Below are positions 8,333-17,213 of a stretch of 40,882 nucleotides of DNA, one piece after another; position 1 is the first letter of the stretch, and every line of letters starts with the position of its first letter. Below the pieces are notes generated by a model, which had not been told where the DNA came from, made no database searches, and saw only the letters and a list, made by a program, of their open reading frames with translations. Made by a program: the position numbers and the translations under genes. Source of the DNA: Bacteroidia bacterium (lineage in GTDB: Bacteria; Bacteroidota; Bacteroidia; Bacteroidales; VadinHA17); assembly GCA_026391595.1 (NCBI GenBank), contig JAPLDY010000175.1, positions 75,604 to 116,485 of the forward strand, in the 5' to 3' direction.

Positions 8333-9331
8333 TTATTTCGTATCATATGCCCACTTGAGATAAATTGATCCCCAGGTGAATCCGCCGCCGAATGCAGCAA
8401 GGATCAGAATATCTCCTTTCCTGAGCCTATTCTCATATTCCCATAAACAGAGTGGAATTGTGGCGGTGGTTGTATTGCCGTAATGTTCTATGTTTATCAT
8501 GACTTTCTCAGGAGAAAGTCCCATTCGTCTGCCCGTTGCATCAATGATCCTGAGGTTTGCCTGGTGTGGAACGAGCCAGGCAATATCTTCTGATTTAAGA
8601 TTATTCCTTTCCATTATCTCCGCCGCTACATCAGCCATATTAACGACAGCAAACTTAAATACGCTTTGTCCTTCCTGGTAAAGATAGTGCTCTTTGGCTT
8701 CAATGGTCTCATGCGATGCGGGTTTTAGCGAGCCCCCTGCTTTCAAATGGAGAAATTTACGGCCAGAGCCATCGGTGTGGAAGATATAATCCATTATACC
8801 GAATTCGTCGGTTGTAGGTTCAAGAAGAACTGCTCCTGAAGCATCGCCGAATAGCGGACATGTAGTGCGGTCGGTATAATCGGTAATCGACGACATTTTA
8901 TCGGAGCCTACAACAACAACTTTCTTGTACCTGCCTGTTTCAATATATGCTGCACCAGTCTGAAGGGCAAACAGGAATCCTGAGCAGGCAGCGTTAAGGT
9001 CGAAACTAAACGCGTTTTTTATTCCTGTTTTATCCGAAATAATATTTGCAGTGGCAGGAAAAACCATATCAGGAGTTACGGTAGTGCAGATCAGAAGATC
9101 GATCTCCTCGGGAGAAGTGTTTGTCTTTTCAAGTAATCCTCTGACAGCCATCTCTCCCATATCGGAACTTGCAAGTCCCTCTCCCTTGAGAATGCGCCGC
9201 TCCTTAATCCCAACGCGCTGCATGATCCATTCGTCGGAAGTGTCTACCATTTTTGAAAGCTCCTGGTTTGTGAGCCTGTACTCGGGAACCCAGGCGTTGA
9301 TGCCTGTTATGGCTGCTCGTATTTTCCCCAT
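8333..9331 (-). CDS. fabH: Beta-ketoacyl-ACP synthase III
   Basis: 332 residues. It starts fatty-acid synthesis by condensing an acyl-CoA with malonyl-ACP in the cytoplasm. The catalytic triad is visible: Cys116 in [12 protein letters not shown], His256 in VPHQANLRI and Asn286 in [12 protein letters not shown]. The C-terminal glycine-rich loop ([11 protein letters not shown]) is intact. Length fits the family. It lies 2 bases downstream of plsX in the classic yceD-rpmF-plsX-fabH order that ties lipid synthesis to a ribosomal protein gene. Confidence 0.97.
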   Translation of the reverse strand: MGKIRAAITGINAWVPEYRLTNQELSKMVDTSDEWIMQRVGIKERRILKGEGLASSDMGEMAVRGLLEKTNTSPEEIDLLICTTVTPDMVFPATANIISDKTGIKNAFSFDLNAACSGFLFALQTGAAYIETGRYKKVVVVGSDKMSSITDYTDRTTCPLFGDASGAVLLEPTTDEFGIMDYIFHTDGSGRKFLHLKAGGSLKPASHETIEAKEHYLYQEGQSVFKFAVVNMADVAAEIMERNNLKSEDIAWLVPHQANLRIIDATGRRMGLSPEKVMINIEHYGNTTTATIPLCLWEYENRLRKGDILILAAFGGGFTWGSIYLKWAYDTK

Positions 9332-9333
9332 TA

Positions 9334-10272
9334 TTAAATCGCTTCTCTGATCTTTTGTGCAAGATTAACATGAACTACTGCCCATGTCTGGAGGATCATG
9401 TTCATTATTGCCTTTCGTTTTGAAATGCCATGTCCGATAACCACATTGGCATTTATGCCGACAACCGGAGTTCCTCCGATGCTTTCGAAGTCGAGACGGT
9501 CGAAAAACGAATCTTTCAGGTTGCGTTCCTTGTAAATATGATAAAAAGCTTCTGTCTGCTTCAGCATAACGTTACCCACAAAGCCGTCACAAACAATAAC
9601 ATCTGCCATTGCCTCCCTAAATAGGCTGTTGGCTTCAATATTCCCCTCAAAGTTGATGGATGGATTATTCTTCATAAGGTCATATGCGGCTTTTACAGCA
9701 GGGGTGCCTTTTGATTCTTCCTCTCCTATATTGAGAAGCCTTACCCTTGGATTAGATATTTCAAGGACGTACCTGGCAAAAAGTGAGCCCAGAATCCCAT
9801 ATTGAACCAGTACTTCCGGTTTGGTGTCGGGATTAAGCCCTACGTCCAGAATAACCGAATTGCGGCCATCTATTGCTGGCAGAATCGTGGCAAGTGCAGG
9901 TCGCAGGACACCCGGAATGACAGCAACATTATAGGTTGCCCCCACCAACATGGCTCCAGTGTTACCTGCACTGCAAAAACCATCAATACCTTTCAGCCTG
10001 AGTAACCTGTATCCGACAGCAATACTGGAATCGGGCTTCTGAGAAAATGCTTTTGCAGGTGCATCTCCCATTTCAATTACCTGCGTAGTCGGCACTATTC
10101 TGAAATGGGACGGTTCTATATTCAGATCGTTAAGTTTGCCTAGAATGGATTTTTCGTCTCCGATCAAAACCAGTTCATCAGCAGCAGATAAATGCTGGAG
10201 GGAATCAACTGCACCTTCGATGACCACGTCAGGTGCAAAATCTCCACCCATGACATCAACGCCAATTTTCAT
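9334..10272 (-). CDS. plsX: Phosphate acyltransferase PlsX
   Basis: 312 residues. It makes acyl-phosphate from acyl-ACP, the first step of phospholipid synthesis by the PlsX/PlsY route. The N-terminus [15 protein letters not shown] is the family hallmark. Other conserved segments are [14 protein letters not shown] (about 101-114), LDVGLNPD near 143-150 and [16 protein letters not shown] near 231-246. Two bases separate it from fabH and 25 from rpmF. Confidence 0.97.
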   Translation of the reverse strand: MKIGVDVMGGDFAPDVVIEGAVDSLQHLSAADELVLIGDEKSILGKLNDLNIEPSHFRIVPTTQVIEMGDAPAKAFSQKPDSSIAVGYRLLRLKGIDGFCSAGNTGAMLVGATYNVAVIPGVLRPALATILPAIDGRNSVILDVGLNPDTKPEVLVQYGILGSLFARYVLEISNPRVRLLNIGEEESKGTPAVKAAYDLMKNNPSINFEGNIEANSLFREAMADVIVCDGFVGNVMLKQTEAFYHIYKERNLKDSFFDRLDFESIGGTPVVGINANVVIGHGISKRKAIMNMILQTWAVVHVNLAQKIREAI

Positions 10273-10297
10273 GGTCTTAGCCGTTGGTTATACGATA

Positions 10298-10483
10298 TCA
10301 GGCAGTTGCCTTTTTCTCGATGGCAAGCTTGCCCCTGTAAAATCCGCACTCAGGGCATACCCTGTGGTACTGAATCGAAGATCCGCAGTTTGAGCATACT
10401 CCGGTAGTTGGAGCAGTGGCTTTATAATGTGTTCTGCGCTTGTCTCTTCTTTGTTTCGAGTGTCTACGTTTTGGATTTGGCAT
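10298..10483 (-). CDS. rpmF: Large ribosomal subunit protein bL32
   Basis: 61 residues. It begins with the conserved MPNPKRRHSKQRRDKRRTH and carries two Cys pairs, CSNC (30-33) and CPEC (43-46), the zinc-binding C+ form of L32. Bacteria often keep a cysteine-free spare copy for zinc starvation; none is seen here. It sits 11 bases downstream of yceD. Confidence 0.97.
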   Translation of the reverse strand: MPNPKRRHSKQRRDKRRTHYKATAPTTGVCSNCGSSIQYHRVCPECGFYRGKLAIEKKATA

Positions 10484-10494
10484 TTTTTATGTAA

Positions 10495-11016
10495 TTAATT
10501 GTTGTTCATCAATTTCTTTAATTCGTCCCACCGGGGATCATTTCTTTCTTCTTCTTTTACAACGTGCTCCCTCAGCTTCTTAAGCATCTCAGGGTCGCAT
10601 GTACTATTTCCGTTCTTGTCGTCGGGATGAATCCTCTTTATCGGCAGGGCGAGAAGAATATATTCATAAAAGTACTGCGCCAAGTCGAGTTCATTCTCAT
10701 CAGCCGGAACGGTTATAATTTCCGGATCACTTTCATCATGTACCTTGCCAAACTTGATAAGAAGCCTGTTTTCACAACTTAGTGGCTGCTGAAAGAATCC
10801 CAGACATCTGTCGCATGGTATAAGCAGCTTCCCTGTAATCTTTATCGTCAGGTCGACATGCGACGACCTCTTTTCTGTCTCAACAGTTACGGCAAGCACT
10901 CCCTCCCTTACTTCAGATACTTCAAACTGTTCAAAAAACTCTTTGTTGATCTTAAAATCATAAGCATGCTTTCCCTCCTTTAACCCACTGATCGGTATAT
11001 TATATAATCCCGACAT
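10495..11016 (-). CDS. yceD: YceD/DUF177 family protein
   Basis: 173 residues from the chosen start. The pattern YNIPISGLKEGKHAYDFKIN followed by a central CDRC (near residues 78-81) identifies the DUF177/YceD family, linked in bacteria to 23S rRNA accumulation and always next to rpmF. An in-frame ATG exists at 11058, but a -7 box (TATTTTTG on the minus strand, 11036-11043) would put the transcript start inside that extension. Family members begin close to the YxIPIxGLK motif, so the ATG at 11016 is preferred. Confidence 0.85.
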   Translation of the reverse strand: MSGLYNIPISGLKEGKHAYDFKINKEFFEQFEVSEVREGVLAVTVETEKRSSHVDLTIKITGKLLIPCDRCLGFFQQPLSCENRLLIKFGKVHDESDPEIITVPADENELDLAQYFYEYILLALPIKRIHPDDKNGNSTCDPEMLKKLREHVVKEEERNDPRWDELKKLMNNN

Positions 11017-11035
11017 CTCATCCAATTTTGGTCTG

Positions 11036-11043
11036 CAAAAATA
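11036..11043 (-). promoter_or_regulatory. Candidate -7 box of the yceD-rpmF-plsX-fabH operon
   Basis: TATTTTTG on the minus strand is an exact TAnnTTTG match. The predicted transcript start near 11030 gives a leader of about 14 bases to the ATG at 11016 and rules out the longer reading frame. No good TTG is seen 19 bases upstream (an A/T run instead). Confidence 0.5.
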
Positions 11044-11165
11044 TGAAAGCTTCTTCAATTAAAAAAATTATCAACAAAAATGTAACAAATCTCCCTCCCG
11101 GGGCCGTTCACCCTTAAATATCCGCAATTCGCCGATTTTCAGTATCCGGGGCGTATTTTGTGTCA

Positions 11166-11173
11166 TATTTTTG
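11166..11173 (+). promoter_or_regulatory. Candidate -7 box of the LiaF-like/LytST operon
   Basis: TATTTTTG exactly matches TAnnTTTG, 22 bases before the ATG at 11196. No TTG lies at -33. It is divergent from the yceD operon across a 179-base gap. Confidence 0.45.
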
Positions 11174-11195
11174 ATCCATAATTAATAATAAAATC

Positions 11196-11561
11196 ATGAG
11201 ACACAGTGATAACATTATGAAGAGACACAGGGAGCACCACCCGCAGGTCAGTATTGGCCTTTTCTTTATATTGCTGGGAGTAGCTCTTCTGATTGCAACA
11301 AACGACTGGCTGCACCTGGGAGGAATAAAGGAATATTTCACCTGGGAAACGGCATTGGTGTTTATTGGCGCCCTGCTTTTGCTTAACCTTAATTTCATAG
11401 GAGGTTTGGCGATGATCTCGATTGGAGGATGGTTCTGGATCGACGACCGTTACGGATATATCCCGGACCTTATGAAAACAATCTACTGGCCCTCAGTAAT
11501 AATACTGGCCGGAATAATCTTCATCATCTCTCATTTCTTTAAAAGAAAGAAACAAGTATAA
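11196..11561 (+). CDS. LiaI/LiaF N-domain-like membrane protein (DUF5668 type)
   Basis: 121 residues. Hydrophobic segments lie near 20-36, 49-57, 60-81 and 94-113, with the short Gly-rich patterns GLFFILLGVALL and WPSVIILAGIIFIISHFF repeated, as in the membrane domain of LiaI/LiaF-type proteins. It is probably a polytopic inner-membrane protein of about 14 kDa. It is the first gene of a four-gene plus-strand unit with the LiaF-like protein (29-base gap) and the LytS/LytTR pair. A role in sensing or tuning envelope stress is inferred from this setting. Confidence 0.7.
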   Translation: MRHSDNIMKRHREHHPQVSIGLFFILLGVALLIATNDWLHLGGIKEYFTWETALVFIGALLLLNLNFIGGLAMISIGGWFWIDDRYGYIPDLMKTIYWPSVIILAGIIFIISHFFKRKKQV

Positions 11562-11590
11562 TTAATTCGGAAACTAATAAATTTACTGAT

Positions 11591-12334
11591 ATGGAAACAA
11601 TTAATGATTTCAAAAACGATCGTCGTGAAAAACGCCACGAGCATCTGACAAATAACAGGGTAGTTATCGGAGTCATACTCGTACTTGCAGGTCTAGCCCT
11701 TGTGATAAAGAACACGGGATTTTTTACTGATTTCATGAATCATGTAATATTCAGCTGGCCCATGCTTCTTATAGTTATAGGACTTATAATGACACTCGGT
11801 GCTTCCGAGAAAACCGGAGGAGTAATTGTAATGGCCGTGGGAGGATTCTTCATGATACCGTTGCTTTTCCGGGAGACATTCCACATGTACAACATGTTCT
11901 GGCCGTCAATCTTTATAATCATAGGAATTATATTTATAGTCACAAAGCGAAAGGGCTGGAATGCACTGACTTCAAAGGGCATTGCCGGTGATGAGTTTAT
12001 CGATTATGTGAATGTCTTCAGCGGAGGCGAACGTCAGATCGTGTCACAGAACTTTAAGGGAGGTAAGATCTCATCTGTCTTCGGAGGCATCGACCTGGAC
12101 CTTACAAAGGCAAAGCTTTCTCCGGGCAGGAATGTTCTGGAAATAGCATGCGTATTCGGAGGGGCAACCATAATTGTCCCTGACACCTGGTATGTCACAA
12201 TTGAGGTAACGCCGGTTCTTGGTGGCTTCAGCGATTCACGCAAATTATCACCGGGAAGGACCGTCGATCCTGAAAGCCAGCTTGTTATCAAAGGAGCTGT
12301 GGTATTCGGCGGAGGCGAGGTTAAAAGCTATTAA
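11591..12334 (+). CDS. LiaF-like envelope-stress membrane protein
   Basis: 247 residues. The N-terminal half has four hydrophobic segments (about 22-39, 49-64, 70-85 and 95-115). The C-terminal half (from ~145) is a beta-rich domain with repeated VFGG turns: SSVFGGIDLDL, CVFGGATIIVP, PVLGGFSD and VVFGGGEVKSY, the hallmark of the LiaF C-terminal domain (PF09922). In Firmicutes LiaF holds back the LiaS kinase; here a LytS-type kinase and LytTR regulator follow 11 and 22 bases further on. A sensor-modulator role for that pair is inferred. Confidence 0.8.
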   Translation: METINDFKNDRREKRHEHLTNNRVVIGVILVLAGLALVIKNTGFFTDFMNHVIFSWPMLLIVIGLIMTLGASEKTGGVIVMAVGGFFMIPLLFRETFHMYNMFWPSIFIIIGIIFIVTKRKGWNALTSKGIAGDEFIDYVNVFSGGERQIVSQNFKGGKISSVFGGIDLDLTKAKLSPGRNVLEIACVFGGATIIVPDTWYVTIEVTPVLGGFSDSRKLSPGRTVDPESQLVIKGAVVFGGGEVKSY

Positions 12335-12345
12335 TTGACCGGATA

Positions 12346-13410
12346 ATGAAAAATCCAGTACTTGAAAACAGGTCTCGTCTGATAGTCTGGGGGCTGGTCT
12401 GGCTTTTTCTTGCCTCAGGCCAGGCCCTCCTGTTTTATTTTGCCTACGGAAGCTTTGTCAATATAAGCATCCCCGACATTATTGTATCACTGATGTTATA
12501 TTCGGGACTTGCGCTATCTGTCTGGTATCCTTTCAGCTATTTTAATAAAAGCGAATTAAAGGTTTTTTCACTGATTACAAACCTGGTCTTGACAGGTGCG
12601 ATAACAGTAACTGCCTGGGTTCTGGTGACAAAGCTTATAATGACACTTGTCCTTCCTGCACAGAACGATTATCAGGCATATTGGGATGCTACATTCCCTT
12701 ATAGAATAGGGAGCGGCGTGTTCATTTACGGATTAACCGTACTCACTTATTTCCTCTTTGCCAGTATGACAAATCTGGCGGAAAAGAAGGCAAGGGAGGC
12801 TAAGCTTGAAAGTCTTGTCAGGGAGACAGAACTAAAGATGCTGAGGTCACAGATAAATCCCCATTTCCTGTTCAACAGTCTTAATTCGATCAGCTCTCTT
12901 ACCGTAACTGACCCGGAGAAAGCAAGAACAATGGTGATAAAACTTTCCGATTTCATGAGATATGCCCTCTCCCGCAAGGATGAACAGCCTGTATCGCTCA
13001 GAAGCGAACTTGAGAACCTGCGCTTATACCTCGACATTGAAAAAGTTAGATTCGGGGAGCGTCTTGTGACGGAAGAAAACATTGATCCTGCCTGTCTTGA
13101 GGTGATGGTCCCGGGAATGCTTATTCAGCCCCTTTATGAAAATGCCGTCAAGCATGGTGTTTATGAAAGCACCGAAAAAGTTAAAATAAGCACAACTTCT
13201 TCTTTAGAGGAGGGCTATCTTAAAATTATAATAAGCAATAATTTTGACCCCGCGGGTAGCAAGGCAAAAGGTACCGGCACCGGCTTGCTGAACGTCTCGC
13301 GGAGGCTGGAGCTTACCTATGGAAACAGAGCATCAATAAGCACTGTCAAAAAAGAAGACCTTTTCACAGTAACCCTTTTTATCCCTTCGGATAATCCAAA
13401 AATGTCGTAA
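12346..13410 (+). CDS. LytS-type sensor histidine kinase (PF06580)
   Basis: 354 residues. Four membrane helices (about 14-34, 45-65, 75-102 and 122-142) are followed by a coiled linker and the His-kinase domain typical of the LytS/YehU group. The phospho-acceptor is His173 in RSQINPHFLFNSLN. The N box PLYENAVKHGV and the G box GTGTGLLNVSRRL are intact, so an active kinase is expected. No extracellular domain is present; sensing must occur in or near the membrane, possibly through the LiaF-like partners encoded just upstream. The response regulator follows directly. Confidence 0.92.
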   Translation: MKNPVLENRSRLIVWGLVWLFLASGQALLFYFAYGSFVNISIPDIIVSLMLYSGLALSVWYPFSYFNKSELKVFSLITNLVLTGAITVTAWVLVTKLIMTLVLPAQNDYQAYWDATFPYRIGSGVFIYGLTVLTYFLFASMTNLAEKKAREAKLESLVRETELKMLRSQINPHFLFNSLNSISSLTVTDPEKARTMVIKLSDFMRYALSRKDEQPVSLRSELENLRLYLDIEKVRFGERLVTEENIDPACLEVMVPGMLIQPLYENAVKHGVYESTEKVKISTTSSLEEGYLKIIISNNFDPAGSKAKGTGTGLLNVSRRLELTYGNRASISTVKKEDLFTVTLFIPSDNPKMS

Positions 13411-13432
13411 TTTTAAAGAGAAATTGCCTGGG

Positions 13433-14188
13433 ATGAAAAAAATAAGTACTGTAATTATCGAAGACGAAACTCCTGCCAGGGAGATACTTAAGCATTACCT
13501 TAAGGATTTTCCTGAAGTTGAGATCGTTGCAGAATGTGCGGATGGCTTCTCCGGACTGAAAGCGATATCAACATTAAAACCCGAACTGGTGTTCCTTGAC
13601 ATCCAGATGCCACGACTTACCGGTTTTGAGTTGATTGAAGTGATGACTGAGAAGCCTGTGATTATTTTCACTACGGCTTATGATCAGTTTGCTATTAAGG
13701 CATTTGAGATGAATGCCATTGATTATCTTCTGAAACCATTTCCGAAGGAGCGCCTCAGAAGCGCTGTCAATAAAGCCGTCGAAAAGATAGGCAGAACCAA
13801 AAATGAAGCCCCGGTTCTGCCCCAGGATCTCATTGAAAAGCTTCCGGAACCTTCATCTCCGCTGAATCGTGTTGTCGTAAGGAAAGGAAATGCAATAAAT
13901 CTTATACCGGTTGATCAGATTAAATATGTAGAAGCGCAGGATGATTATGTAATGATCTATCATTCTGCAGGCAAAGCCCTTAAACAGCAATCCATGAAAT
14001 TCTATGAAGAGAACCTCCGCCAGACCGACTTTGTAAGGATCCACAGGGCATATATTGTTAAAGTGACGGAGATTAATCGGATCGAGCCCTATGGTAAAGA
14101 TAACCATGTGGCAGTCCTGAAATCAGGTGAAAAACTGCCTGTCTCCCGTTCAGGTTACAAACATTTGAAAGAGGAACTTAATTTTTAA
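13433..14188 (+). CDS. LytTR-family response regulator
   Basis: 251 residues from the ATG at 13433; an in-frame TTG at 13424 is less likely. The receiver domain (1-120) has the acidic pair Glu10-Asp11, phospho-acceptor Asp56 in VFLDIQMPRLTGFE, and the conserved Lys in YLLKPF. The C-terminal LytTR DNA-binding domain (about 145-245) shows IKYVEAQDDYVMIY, FVRIHRAYIV and LPVSRSGYKHL. Such regulators bind paired direct repeats. It is the last gene of the LiaF-like/LytST unit. Confidence 0.93.
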   Translation: MKKISTVIIEDETPAREILKHYLKDFPEVEIVAECADGFSGLKAISTLKPELVFLDIQMPRLTGFELIEVMTEKPVIIFTTAYDQFAIKAFEMNAIDYLLKPFPKERLRSAVNKAVEKIGRTKNEAPVLPQDLIEKLPEPSSPLNRVVVRKGNAINLIPVDQIKYVEAQDDYVMIYHSAGKALKQQSMKFYEENLRQTDFVRIHRAYIVKVTEINRIEPYGKDNHVAVLKSGEKLPVSRSGYKHLKEELNF

Positions 14189-14197
14189 TTGTCCTGC

Positions 14198-14210
14198 GGA
14201 CTTGCAGTCC
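14198..14210. terminator. Short inverted repeat between convergent genes
   Basis: GGACT-TGC-AGTCC, five perfect pairs, lies in the 35-base space between the LytTR gene and yidD. It lacks a clear T run on either side, so a role as a bidirectional terminator is only possible. Confidence 0.3.
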
Positions 14211-14223
14211 TGAAATAGTGCAG

Positions 14224-14517
14224 TCATTTAAGGCGGCTGCATTTTTTAAATCGTGAAAATGGTTTATATCTTTTGAACCGGAAAAGTGGAACAGGGTCAT
14301 ATCCATGAGTTCCTCCGGGACGACAGCGAAGAATCCTGTTGGTTCCCATTAAAAAACCAATAACCGGACCGTGAATTCTGAGGGCATCCAGCATGTACTG
14401 AGAGCATGACGGAACATGTCTGCATGAAGGCCTTAGCCATGGCGATATTGCGTAGCGGTAAATATGAACCGGTACTGACAACAAAAAAGTTAATATCCTT
14501 GTTAACATTTTCAGCAT
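14224..14517 (-). CDS. yidD: Membrane protein insertion efficiency factor YidD
   Basis: 97 residues from the ATG at 14517; the longer frame starts with TTG at 14523. YidD helps the YidC insertase at the inner membrane. The family signature is plain: YRYAISPWLRPSCRHVPSCSQY, then ALRIHG, then RILRCRPGGTHGYDPVP. The N-terminus forms an amphipathic or membrane-bound helix and the C-terminus is highly basic. It lies 45 bases downstream of the methyltransferase-like gene and is not next to rnpA or yidC, where it often sits in other bacteria. Confidence 0.93.
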   Translation of the reverse strand: MLKMLTRILTFLLSVPVHIYRYAISPWLRPSCRHVPSCSQYMLDALRIHGPVIGFLMGTNRILRCRPGGTHGYDPVPLFRFKRYKPFSRFKKCSRLK

Positions 14518-14562
14518 GGCCAAAGATAACCATGTTTGTCTGACAAAGTGACATGAAAAAAT

Positions 14563-15300
14563 CTATCTCCCTTCGACCTCAAGCCACCTGGTATATTTTC
14601 GCATCGACCTGACAATAAACCATATTATTGCAGCCCCGATCAGCATCCACATCCAGATCTTCGTCATACTGATCCTTTCTGAAAGGAAGAAATTTCTTGT
14701 CAGATCAAGGACCGCGAATACCACGAATACATTAAAAAAGCTGTTATATTCTCTTTTAAGCACGTTCCTTAGAGAAAATGAAAGATTCGTCGGGATGAAT
14801 TTTACATGGAAAGGGAAAAAGGCTTTTACCTTTTCAGAATATTTGTCATAGGCTTCGCCAAATTTTCTTCTGAGGAACTGTTCTTCAGCAAACATTATTC
14901 TCTCATAGTAAAGCCAGTACACCAGGCAAAAGACAACAATAAACCATACTGATCTGATGAATAGTGCCGGGCCGAGCCACATCAGAAAATTTCCCACATA
15001 GAGTGGGTGCCTGATGATCGAATAGATACCTGTAACATTTAGTTCATCTGCAATTTGTCCGCCTGCAGTATTGCGTCCGGAAGTGTTTTTCGGAGTAAAG
15101 CCTACAGTAAGTGTCCGAATGAGCTCCCCAAGCAAGCTGACACCAAGAAAGATAATCTCATTCCTCAGGTCAAATATTATAGCCTGCCTGTTGCCCAGAT
15201 ACATCATCAGCAATCCTCCAAATATAAAAAACAGCGGCAGCCAGCCTCTTCTTTTGAAGAGCCAGTTGCCGCTGTTCTCAAATTCATGTACAAGCGCCAT
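14563..15300 (-). CDS. Isoprenylcysteine-methyltransferase-like membrane protein
   Basis: 245 residues. Several membrane helices (about 18-37, 47-63, 108-141, 190-203 and 215-233) are visible. The conserved ICMT/PEMT core is seen: GIYSIIRHPLYVGNFLMWLG (SAM and lipid site) and YYERIMFAEEQFLRRKFGEAYDKY (the E-E-x-x-L-x-x-x-F-G-x-x-Y pattern). Such enzymes methylate lipid-like or isoprenoid substrates in the membrane; the substrate here is unknown. Its own -7 box lies at 15319-15326. It sits between the export cassette and yidD on the same strand. Confidence 0.8.
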   Translation of the reverse strand: MALVHEFENSGNWLFKRRGWLPLFFIFGGLLMMYLGNRQAIIFDLRNEIIFLGVSLLGELIRTLTVGFTPKNTSGRNTAGGQIADELNVTGIYSIIRHPLYVGNFLMWLGPALFIRSVWFIVVFCLVYWLYYERIMFAEEQFLRRKFGEAYDKYSEKVKAFFPFHVKFIPTNLSFSLRNVLKREYNSFFNVFVVFAVLDLTRNFFLSERISMTKIWMWMLIGAAIIWFIVRSMRKYTRWLEVEGR

Positions 15301-15318
15301 AATCTATTATTTCTGCGG

Positions 15319-15326
15319 CAAAAGTA
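15319..15326 (-). promoter_or_regulatory. Candidate -7 box of the methyltransferase-like gene
   Basis: TACTTTTG on the minus strand exactly matches TAnnTTTG, 18 bases before the ATG at 15300. The -33 region would lie inside the end of the upstream barrel gene and has no clear TTG. Confidence 0.45.
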
Positions 15327-15334
15327 GGAAAATT

Positions 15335-16489
15335 CTAGAAACTAAATTTTATCCTCAGATAACATAGATTTAGTTGTGTTTTAATCCCGCTCATTTTGCC
15401 GTCGAAGCGCTGCCAGATTACCGAGAAATCGAGATTTTCTGCAAGAGAGTAATCGACAGAGGGTCCGGCAAAATAACCTTTAAGATCCGGAAACCACATT
15501 GCTGAAACACCAAGGTTGAGCAATGGGGTTGCCGCCCAGGAGAACTGGCCAAAAGCGGTAAACTCCGAAAATGCCAGGTCCTTTGCTGAAAGGTTGCCGG
15601 AATAGAGACTTGTAAAATTGCCCGGTTTTAAAGGTTTGTTGCAGTACATCAGCTGGATCTGTGCTATTGAATTATCTTTAAAAATCTTGTCGAATCCTGC
15701 GGTAATTATTGTCGTTCCTGAAGTTTTGCTGAATAACTCAAGAGAGTGAAACCATGATCCCTCGCCCCTGAAAGAGACAGATCCTATTGATCCTGACCAT
15801 CCTGCTCCTGCTACAATATCGGAGCTGTTCGCATATCCGGCAAGGAATTGAATGTCATAACCCCATTTGTTAAACCTGCCCAGTCCGGCAACAGTTACGT
15901 CGTTGTCGCTGTTCATCTTGGCAGCCAGTTCAATTGCTGATGATGAAGCAGGATAATATTGAAGCCTTATTGCATCACTACCCGGCCTTTCAACATAATC
16001 GACATCAAAAAATGAATATGCGTTGAAGATGTCATTGGGATTCCACACGAAGGTCTGGCCCCAGTTTATCCGCTGCCTTCCTACCCTTGCCTGGAACTTG
16101 TTAAAATTGAGATCGAGCCATAATCTGTCAACAGTAGTGTTCAGGAAGAAAGAATTTTCATTTACTATATTCCACGACATATCTACCAGTCCCGGATCCA
16201 TACCAGTCATTTCCGAATATGCTCTTCCCATAGTCTTGACCATGTCGCCCGTGAAAAGCCGATTCCTTACTTCTGCGGCAAATGTAATTTTATTACCAAT
16301 ATAAGCCTTGAAATTGAGCCTGTTATGAAGCAGGTTCTCAAAAAGGATCGTGTTAGAAAGAGTGTCAAACATGGCACTCTCCATGGTTGTAAGGTAGCCG
16401 TTTAATTCAAATTTTTTCTGCTTCTCCTGCGAAAAAACCGAACAGGTAAAGAGTGAAATAAAAAGAACTAATGTAAACAGCTGTTTCAT
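15335..16489 (-). CDS. Outer-membrane beta-barrel protein of the export cassette (DUF1302/porin-like)
   Basis: 384 residues. A signal peptide (MKQLFTLVLFISLFTCSVFS, cleavage before Q21) is followed by a long run of amphipathic strands, ending KFSF with the terminal Phe used for barrel assembly. The segment ARVGRQRINWGQTFVWNPNDIF (near residues 134-155) resembles the GRQ...WG pattern of DUF1302-type barrels that partner LolA-like carriers; family membership is tentative. It is the last gene of the TetR-controlled unit, 16 bases after the LolD-like ATPase gene, and is the likely outer-membrane end of that pathway. Confidence 0.7.
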   Translation of the reverse strand: MKQLFTLVLFISLFTCSVFSQEKQKKFELNGYLTTMESAMFDTLSNTILFENLLHNRLNFKAYIGNKITFAAEVRNRLFTGDMVKTMGRAYSEMTGMDPGLVDMSWNIVNENSFFLNTTVDRLWLDLNFNKFQARVGRQRINWGQTFVWNPNDIFNAYSFFDVDYVERPGSDAIRLQYYPASSSAIELAAKMNSDNDVTVAGLGRFNKWGYDIQFLAGYANSSDIVAGAGWSGSIGSVSFRGEGSWFHSLELFSKTSGTTIITAGFDKIFKDNSIAQIQLMYCNKPLKPGNFTSLYSGNLSAKDLAFSEFTAFGQFSWAATPLLNLGVSAMWFPDLKGYFAGPSVDYSLAENLDFSVIWQRFDGKMSGIKTQLNLCYLRIKFSF

Positions 16490-16505
16490 TTTGACCTGCC
16501 TTTAG

Positions 16506-17192
16506 CTATTTCCTGACATCATCAGAAACAATCTTACCGTCTTCCAGAGTTATAACCCTATGTGCCCTTTTCATGACTCTTACATCATGAGTTGAAAAAA
16601 TAAATGTCATCCCCTCTTCATGATTCAGTTTTTCCATTATATCGAGAAGCGACTCTGCAGATTTTGAATCGAGGTTGGCTGTAGGTTCATCAGCAAGAAT
16701 GAATTCCGGGTGTGTCGCCAGGGCGCGGGCAACAGCTATTCTTTGCTGCTGGCCTCCTGACAATTGTGAAGGCCGGCTTTTATGCCTGTCAGCCAACCCG
16801 ACTGATGTGAGGAGTTCGTTTGTCCTTGTCATACGCTTTTCTTTCGGCCATTTCTGAAGGTTCATAATGAATCCGACATTTTCGGCTGCAGTCAGCACCG
16901 GGATCAGATTATACGACTGGAAAACAAATCCCACATGATCCATCCTGAAGTCAATGAGCTCCGAAGGTTTGAGTTCTGACAGACGGTGGCCCGCTATCAG
17001 GATTTCTCCCCCGGTGGGTTGATCCAGGCCTCCTACAAGGTTAAGTAAAGTTGTTTTACCGGATCCAGAGGGACCTACTATAACCGCAAAGTCACCTTTC
17101 TCAAAACTTAGCGTCACTCCGTTAATTGCCTTCACTTCGACTTCCGTATCATGATAGGACTTAAAAACGTTATTGATTTCGACTACTGCCAT
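16506..17192 (-). CDS. LolD/MacB-type ABC transporter ATPase
   Basis: 228 residues. It has Walker [10 protein letters not shown] (near 40-48), the signature [15 protein letters not shown] (near 143-157), Walker [13 protein letters not shown] and the switch His in [13 protein letters not shown]. It belongs to the LolD/MacB/FtsE group that powers mechanotransmission permeases and does not itself carry substrate through the membrane. It lies 21 bases downstream of two FtsX-type permease genes, which are its likely partners. Confidence 0.93.
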   Translation of the reverse strand: MAVVEINNVFKSYHDTEVEVKAINGVTLSFEKGDFAVIVGPSGSGKTTLLNLVGGLDQPTGGEILIAGHRLSELKPSELIDFRMDHVGFVFQSYNLIPVLTAAENVGFIMNLQKWPKEKRMTRTNELLTSVGLADRHKSRPSQLSGGQQQRIAVARALATHPEFILADEPTANLDSKSAESLLDIMEKLNHEEGMTFIFSTHDVRVMKRAHRVITLEDGKIVSDDVRK

Positions 17193-17213
17193 AATTCTGT
17201 TTTTACATATTTT

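Noticed and set aside
11114-11398. 94-codon minus-strand frame opposite the LiaI-like gene
   Set aside because: The plus-strand frame encodes a coherent membrane protein in an operon; the minus frame has no family pattern and lies across the promoter of that operon.
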